From positions 26,880 through 90,879 of the forward strand of contig WRKO01000007.1 of assembly GCA_009782215.1 (NCBI GenBank): DNA of 64,000 nucleotides, read 5' to 3'. This document shows, piece by piece, positions 60,861 through 64,000 of this stretch. Each line of letters opens with the position of its first letter. The stretch's first letter is position 1. This DNA is from Oscillospiraceae bacterium. GTDB lineage: Bacteria > Bacillota > Clostridia > Oscillospirales > UBA929. A model generated the notes under the pieces. The model worked only from the letters and a program-made list of their open reading frames with translations, did no database searches and had not been told where the DNA came from. The position numbers and the translations under genes were made by a program.

Positions 60861-61573
60861 TTGCTCCCCTCCAGCAGCCGCTCGACGACGGATATGCCGC
60901 TCTGTGAAAAATCCTCCAGCCAATGCGCGTTGATTTGATTGAAAAACCATGTGCGCTGCCGCTTGGCGTATTGCCTTGTGCGCAGGGCAATCTCCGCCGC
61001 CGCCCGCTCAGCGGGCAGTTCCCCGCGCAAGACCGCCCGCGCCTGAACATACCCGATGGAGTTCATAGGCGCGCAAGCCTCCGGCACGCCGCTGTTCAAA
61101 AGAGTCCGCGTTTCCTCAATCAGCCCGTTTCGCAGCATGGCGGCGGCACGGGCCTGAATACGCCGCTCCAGTTCGCCCCGCTCCGGGTGCAGTCCGATGT
61201 AAATGAACGTCCACCCGTCCGGCGTGGGGGGAAGCCCGGTCAATCCGTTCGTCAACGCCCGGAGATAAAACCCGGAACCTCCGGCGACGACGGGGAGGTT
61301 CCCTCTCGCCAGCACCGCCTCAACGCAAGCCCGCGCCGCCCGTGCGTAGCGCCCCGCCGACCATTCTTCCTCCGGCCCGGCGACGTCCATCATATGATGC
61401 GGGACGCCCCGCCGCTCCTCAAGGCCCGGTTTGGCCGTGCCGATATCAAAACCCTTGTATATCTGCACCGAGTCACAGGAGACGACCTCGCCGCCGAAAC
61501 GCAGCGCCAATTCCACAGCCGCCGCTGTTTTGCCGCTTGCGGTCGGGCCGACGACGGTAAGGATTTTTGTCAT
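60857..61573 (-). CDS. miaA: tRNA dimethylallyltransferase, short form lacking the insertion domain
   Basis: The 238-residue protein has the P-loop GPTASGKT, the substrate-binding DSVQIYKGFDIGTAKPG, GVPHHMMDV, VVAGGSGFYLRALTNG and the C-terminal SIGYVQAR and TRQYAKRQRTWF blocks of MiaA. It modifies A37 of tRNAs that read UNN codons. Typical MiaA has about 310 residues; between TNGLTGLPPTPD and WTFIYIGLHPERG roughly 70 residues are missing, including the RRIIRALE-type segment. The surrounding blocks are intact and in frame. It overlaps mutL and the HlyD-like gene by four bases each. Confidence 0.85.
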   Translation of the reverse strand: MTKILTVVGPTASGKTAAAVELALRFGGEVVSCDSVQIYKGFDIGTAKPGLEERRGVPHHMMDVAGPEEEWSAGRYARAARACVEAVLARGNLPVVAGGSGFYLRALTNGLTGLPPTPDGWTFIYIGLHPERGELERRIQARAAAMLRNGLIEETRTLLNSGVPEACAPMNSIGYVQARAVLRGELPAERAAAEIALRTRQYAKRQRTWFFNQINAHWLEDFSQSGISVVERLLEGSK

Positions 61574-63309
61574 CGCCCAAACTGCCTTCCCAAGTCACCC
61601 CTTGTCAGGCGCATGGCAATCGGGCGCCCATGCGGGCAATGGCGCAAATCGGGCGTTTCCATTACCAAACCCGCCAAACGCTCCATATCTTCCCGCCGCG
61701 AGGAGCGCCCCAGCTTGACGGCGGCCTTGCAGGCGACGGCTTGCATGGCTTTTTCCCGCAGGTCGGGACGGCGGCCCGAGAGCAAAAGGGCCGCGATTTC
61801 GCTCAGCAGGGCGGGGATATCGCTTTCCTCCACATCACCCGGCGCGGCGCGCACCGCCAGCGTCCCCGGCCCGGAAAGGTCGGCCTCAAACCCCGCTTCC
61901 TCCAAGAACGTCTTTTCCCGCACCAGAACGTCCAGCTCCGGCTGACTGAGCGCCACCGCGCGCGGCAGCAGAAGCTGCTGGGAAAAAAACGGGCTGCGCT
62001 CCGCCTTGAGCCGGTTGAACAAAATCCGTTCATGCGCCGCGTGCTTGTCGATAATCCACAGCGCGTCAGGCGTTTCGACCAGCAAATAGCCCGCCATCGC
62101 CTCGCCAATCAAGCGCCAGCTCAACGATTCGGGCGGGGGGGACGCGGGGAGCGGCGTTCCGCCGTCCCCTGCGGCGAGAGGGACGGGAATTGAGGATTGC
62201 GGGGAAGCTCCCGAAACGGCGTGTGCCGACAGTGAGGCGCTATCCAACACCGGCAAACGCGCGCCGGAGGGCATGTATGTGGCAATCCGCACGGGCGGGG
62301 CGGTTTCCGTCCCCGCCTGCCGCAAGGCTTCACGGCAGGCGTTGTATACCGCGTCGAAGACCGCGCGGTCGGTTTGAAATTTAATCTCGCTTTTGGCGGG
62401 ATGGACGTTGACGTCAAACGTATCCGGCGGCATGGCGATATGCAGGCAGCACACGGGAAAACGCCCGCTCATCAGCATCCCGTCATACGCCTCCTCCAGC
62501 GCCGCCGTCAACGCGCGGCTTCGCACAGGCCGCCCGCAGACAAAGAAATACTGCATCGCCCGCGCCGAACGCGACAGCGCCGGCAGCCCCACAAATCCAC
62601 TCACCTTAATCTCCGGGAACGGGCTATACACCGCGCCCTTGGGGAGGGGGCAGAGCGAGCGAGTGAACTCGCCGCCCAGAATACTGTATAAGCAGTTTTT
62701 CAAGTCGCCGTCGCCCGGCGTGTGCAGCGTTTGCGACCCGTCCTTGATAAAGCGCACCGACAAATCGGGGCGCGCGAGCGCCGTGCGCACGGCGGCCTCC
62801 TGCGCCGCCGCCGCCTCAGTGCTGTCTTTTCGCAAAAATTTCTGACGGGCCGGTGTGTTGTAAAACAAATCCCGCACGGCGACGGTCGTTCCCTCCGGGC
62901 AGCCCGCCTCGCCGGACGCCGTCACCGTCCCCGCTTCCAGCGTCACCGACGTACCGGACGCCGTCCCGCGCCGCCGCGTCAGCAAGTCAACACGGCTCAC
63001 GGCGGCGATGGCTGCCAGCGCTTCGCCGCGAAACCCCATCGTGACGATGGCGCGGAGGTCTTCGGCTGTGCGCAGTTTGCTCGTGGCGTGACGCAGAAAC
63101 GCCCGTGAGGCGTCCTCCGGCGACATCCCCGAGCCGTTATCAGTGACGCGGATTAGCGCCACGCCGCCGCGTTTGATTTCCGCCGTCACCGCCGTAGCGC
63201 CGGCGTCTACGGCGTTTTCAAGCAACTCCTTCAAAGCCGACGCGGGGCGTTCGACCACTTCCCCGGCGGCTATCAGATTGGCAACCTGTTGAGAAAGAAT
63301 GTGTATCAT
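61570..63309 (-). CDS. mutL: DNA mismatch repair protein MutL
   Basis: The 579-residue protein has the GHKL ATPase motifs ELLENAVDAGAT, VTDNGSGM and GFRGEALAAI at the N-terminus, the S5-like transducer domain (ARAMQYFFVCGRPV), and a C-terminal endonuclease domain with DKHAAHERI (the usual DQHA box with Lys), ACKAAVKLG and CPHGRP. The C-terminal motifs mark the nicking type of MutL found in bacteria without MutH. The ATG at 63309 follows AGGGGT and matches the family start IHILSQQVANLIAAGEVV. mutS is not in the window. Confidence 0.95.
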   Translation of the reverse strand: MIHILSQQVANLIAAGEVVERPASALKELLENAVDAGATAVTAEIKRGGVALIRVTDNGSGMSPEDASRAFLRHATSKLRTAEDLRAIVTMGFRGEALAAIAAVSRVDLLTRRRGTASGTSVTLEAGTVTASGEAGCPEGTTVAVRDLFYNTPARQKFLRKDSTEAAAAQEAAVRTALARPDLSVRFIKDGSQTLHTPGDGDLKNCLYSILGGEFTRSLCPLPKGAVYSPFPEIKVSGFVGLPALSRSARAMQYFFVCGRPVRSRALTAALEEAYDGMLMSGRFPVCCLHIAMPPDTFDVNVHPAKSEIKFQTDRAVFDAVYNACREALRQAGTETAPPVRIATYMPSGARLPVLDSASLSAHAVSGASPQSSIPVPLAAGDGGTPLPASPPPESLSWRLIGEAMAGYLLVETPDALWIIDKHAAHERILFNRLKAERSPFFSQQLLLPRAVALSQPELDVLVREKTFLEEAGFEADLSGPGTLAVRAAPGDVEESDIPALLSEIAALLLSGRRPDLREKAMQAVACKAAVKLGRSSRREDMERLAGLVMETPDLRHCPHGRPIAMRLTRGDLGRQFGR

Positions 63310-63318
63310 AGTACCCCT

Positions 63319-63347
63319 ATCATACCATAAAAAAAACCCTGTGCCAA
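63319..63347 (-). promoter_or_regulatory. Possible mutL promoter overlapping a terminator
   Basis: On the minus strand TTGGCA (63342-63347) and TATGAT (63319-63324) are spaced by 17 bases. The -35 box lies in the terminator hairpin and the T run forms part of the spacer. The start codon at 63309 is so close that the mRNA would be nearly leaderless. Confidence 0.4.
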
Positions 63348-63359
63348 GCACAGGGTTTT
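63329..63359 (-). terminator. Rho-independent terminator after the small exported protein gene
   Basis: On the minus strand AAAACCCTGTGC and GCACAGGGTTTT form a perfect 12-base stem around a three-base loop, followed by an uninterrupted run of eight T. It begins 14 bases after the stop codon of the gene to its right. Confidence 0.85.
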
Positions 63360-63373
63360 AATTCGGTTGGAAG

Positions 63374-63952
63374 TTACGCTTTGAGCTTGCGGGCCACAAA
63401 CACGGTCGCGCCCGCGGCGAGGGTGAGGACGATGAGCGCCAAGGCAATCATCGTGCTGTCGCCGGTGGGGCCGCCCGCTACGCCAGCTGTGGTGAGATAC
63501 GCGCTTGTGGCGCCGAGGTCGTCAAAACCGTCGTCATAATAGCACACAAGGATTTTAACGGCGTCGCCTTCGTTGTTGGGGATGTTGATGCCGAGCGTCG
63601 CAAAGTTGAAAACCAATTTCCCGTCACGATAGACATCGTCGGCAGAGAGGTCATACTGACCGCCGCTCCAGCTCCAGTCGTTGAAATGGCCGAACACGAC
63701 GAATTGGATGCCGCCTTCGGGCTTGGAGGGAACTTCGAGGACAAGAGAGGTCGCGCTCGCCACTTCGGCGATGGTCAGGGTCGAGGTGCCTTGGTCTTCC
63801 GCGCCTGCGGTTGCCCAACCCTTTTGGGCTGCGGCGGCTCCACCGAGAGCCGTGAAGTTGTTCAAGGGCAGAGTGACGTTCGCGAGGGCGGGGGCGGCGA
63901 TCATGGCTACGAGAATGGCCGCCAGAGCAAGGGATAGTAACGCTTTTTTCAT
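63374..63952 (-). CDS. Small exported protein with C-terminal membrane anchor
   Basis: The 192-residue protein has a signal peptide (cleavage near APALA-N25), a beta-rich middle (about 26-155; FVVFGHFNDWSWSGGQYDL), and a C-terminal hydrophobic helix ending in a basic tail (FVARKLKA). Before the helix stands GGPTGDST, reminiscent of the PxTGD-type sorting signals of some Clostridia but lacking the usual spacing, so sortase anchoring is only possible. No family is recognised. AAGGAGG lies upstream of the ATG; the promoter may lie beyond the window edge. Confidence 0.7.
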   Translation of the reverse strand: MKKALLSLALAAILVAMIAAPALANVTLPLNNFTALGGAAAAQKGWATAGAEDQGTSTLTIAEVASATSLVLEVPSKPEGGIQFVVFGHFNDWSWSGGQYDLSADDVYRDGKLVFNFATLGINIPNNEGDAVKILVCYYDDGFDDLGATSAYLTTAGVAGGPTGDSTMIALALIVLTLAAGATVFVARKLKA

Positions 63953-64000
63953 TTACAAGTCCTCCTTGTTTTTATTCGTCGGGACAAGTCTCGAAAGGTG

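Overview
The window looks like chromosomal DNA of an anaerobic, low-order Firmicute (class Clostridia, probably near Oscillospiraceae). The indicators are type III glutamine synthetase, a two-subunit glycine dehydrogenase, SepF plus DivIVA, a YesM/YesN-type two-component pair, Lpl-type sugar permeases, SLH-anchored proteins, strong AGGAGG ribosome binding sites with frequent TTG and GTG starts, and textbook 17-bp-spaced sigma-A promoters. This is judged from gene content only. Base composition is moderately GC-rich, with AT-richer patches at about 22.2-24.9 kb, 30.7-31.9 kb and 58.8-59.6 kb. There is no CRISPR array, rRNA, transposase or phage gene.

Left part, 1-18 kb, all minus strand: an AIM24-family protein (cut by the window edge) and a membrane-anchored zinc-ribbon clostripain; an Lrp regulator - aminotransferase - HisF-like - glutamine synthetase III run; and a long, tightly overlapping run that begins with a TTG-started gcvT and passes through gcvH, gcvPA, gcvPB, a heterodimeric ABC exporter, a mutarotase-like protein and a ParB-like/BMP fusion protein. 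One sigma-A promoter at 18010-18038 could serve that whole run.

Middle part, 18-31.9 kb: a secreted protein with a papain-like domain whose active site is lost, a lectin-like region and bacterial Ig repeats; tRNA-Pro; a hybrid sensor kinase; two divergent MalT-like LuxR regulators sharing a 102-bp control region with a perfect palindrome; tRNA-Arg and tRNA-Leu; and two AT-rich small genes (chloramphenicol phosphotransferase-like kinase, GNAT acetyltransferase).

Right-centre, 31.9-57 kb: a glycan-utilisation locus. YesM/YesN-type regulators face an ABC importer (two permeases and a lipoprotein), followed by a GH2 beta-galactosidase, a GH29 alpha-L-fucosidase, a convergent GH65 phosphorylase, a 3533-residue SLH-anchored glycosidase with seven related beta-sandwich modules, and a URO-D family protein. 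A 27-bp motif occurs three times, only in front of the importer operon and in the GH65/giant-protein intergenic region, and is the best candidate for the YesN operator. The inferred logic is: the giant surface enzyme binds and cuts a galactose- and fucose-bearing glycan, the importer takes up the products, and GH2, GH29 and GH65 finish them inside the cell.

Right end, 57-64 kb, minus strand: sepF, divIVA and a tRNA-Gly that starts one base after the divIVA stop codon, an AT-rich P-loop kinase, an HlyD-like adaptor, an unusually short miaA, mutL, and a small exported protein with a C-terminal membrane anchor.
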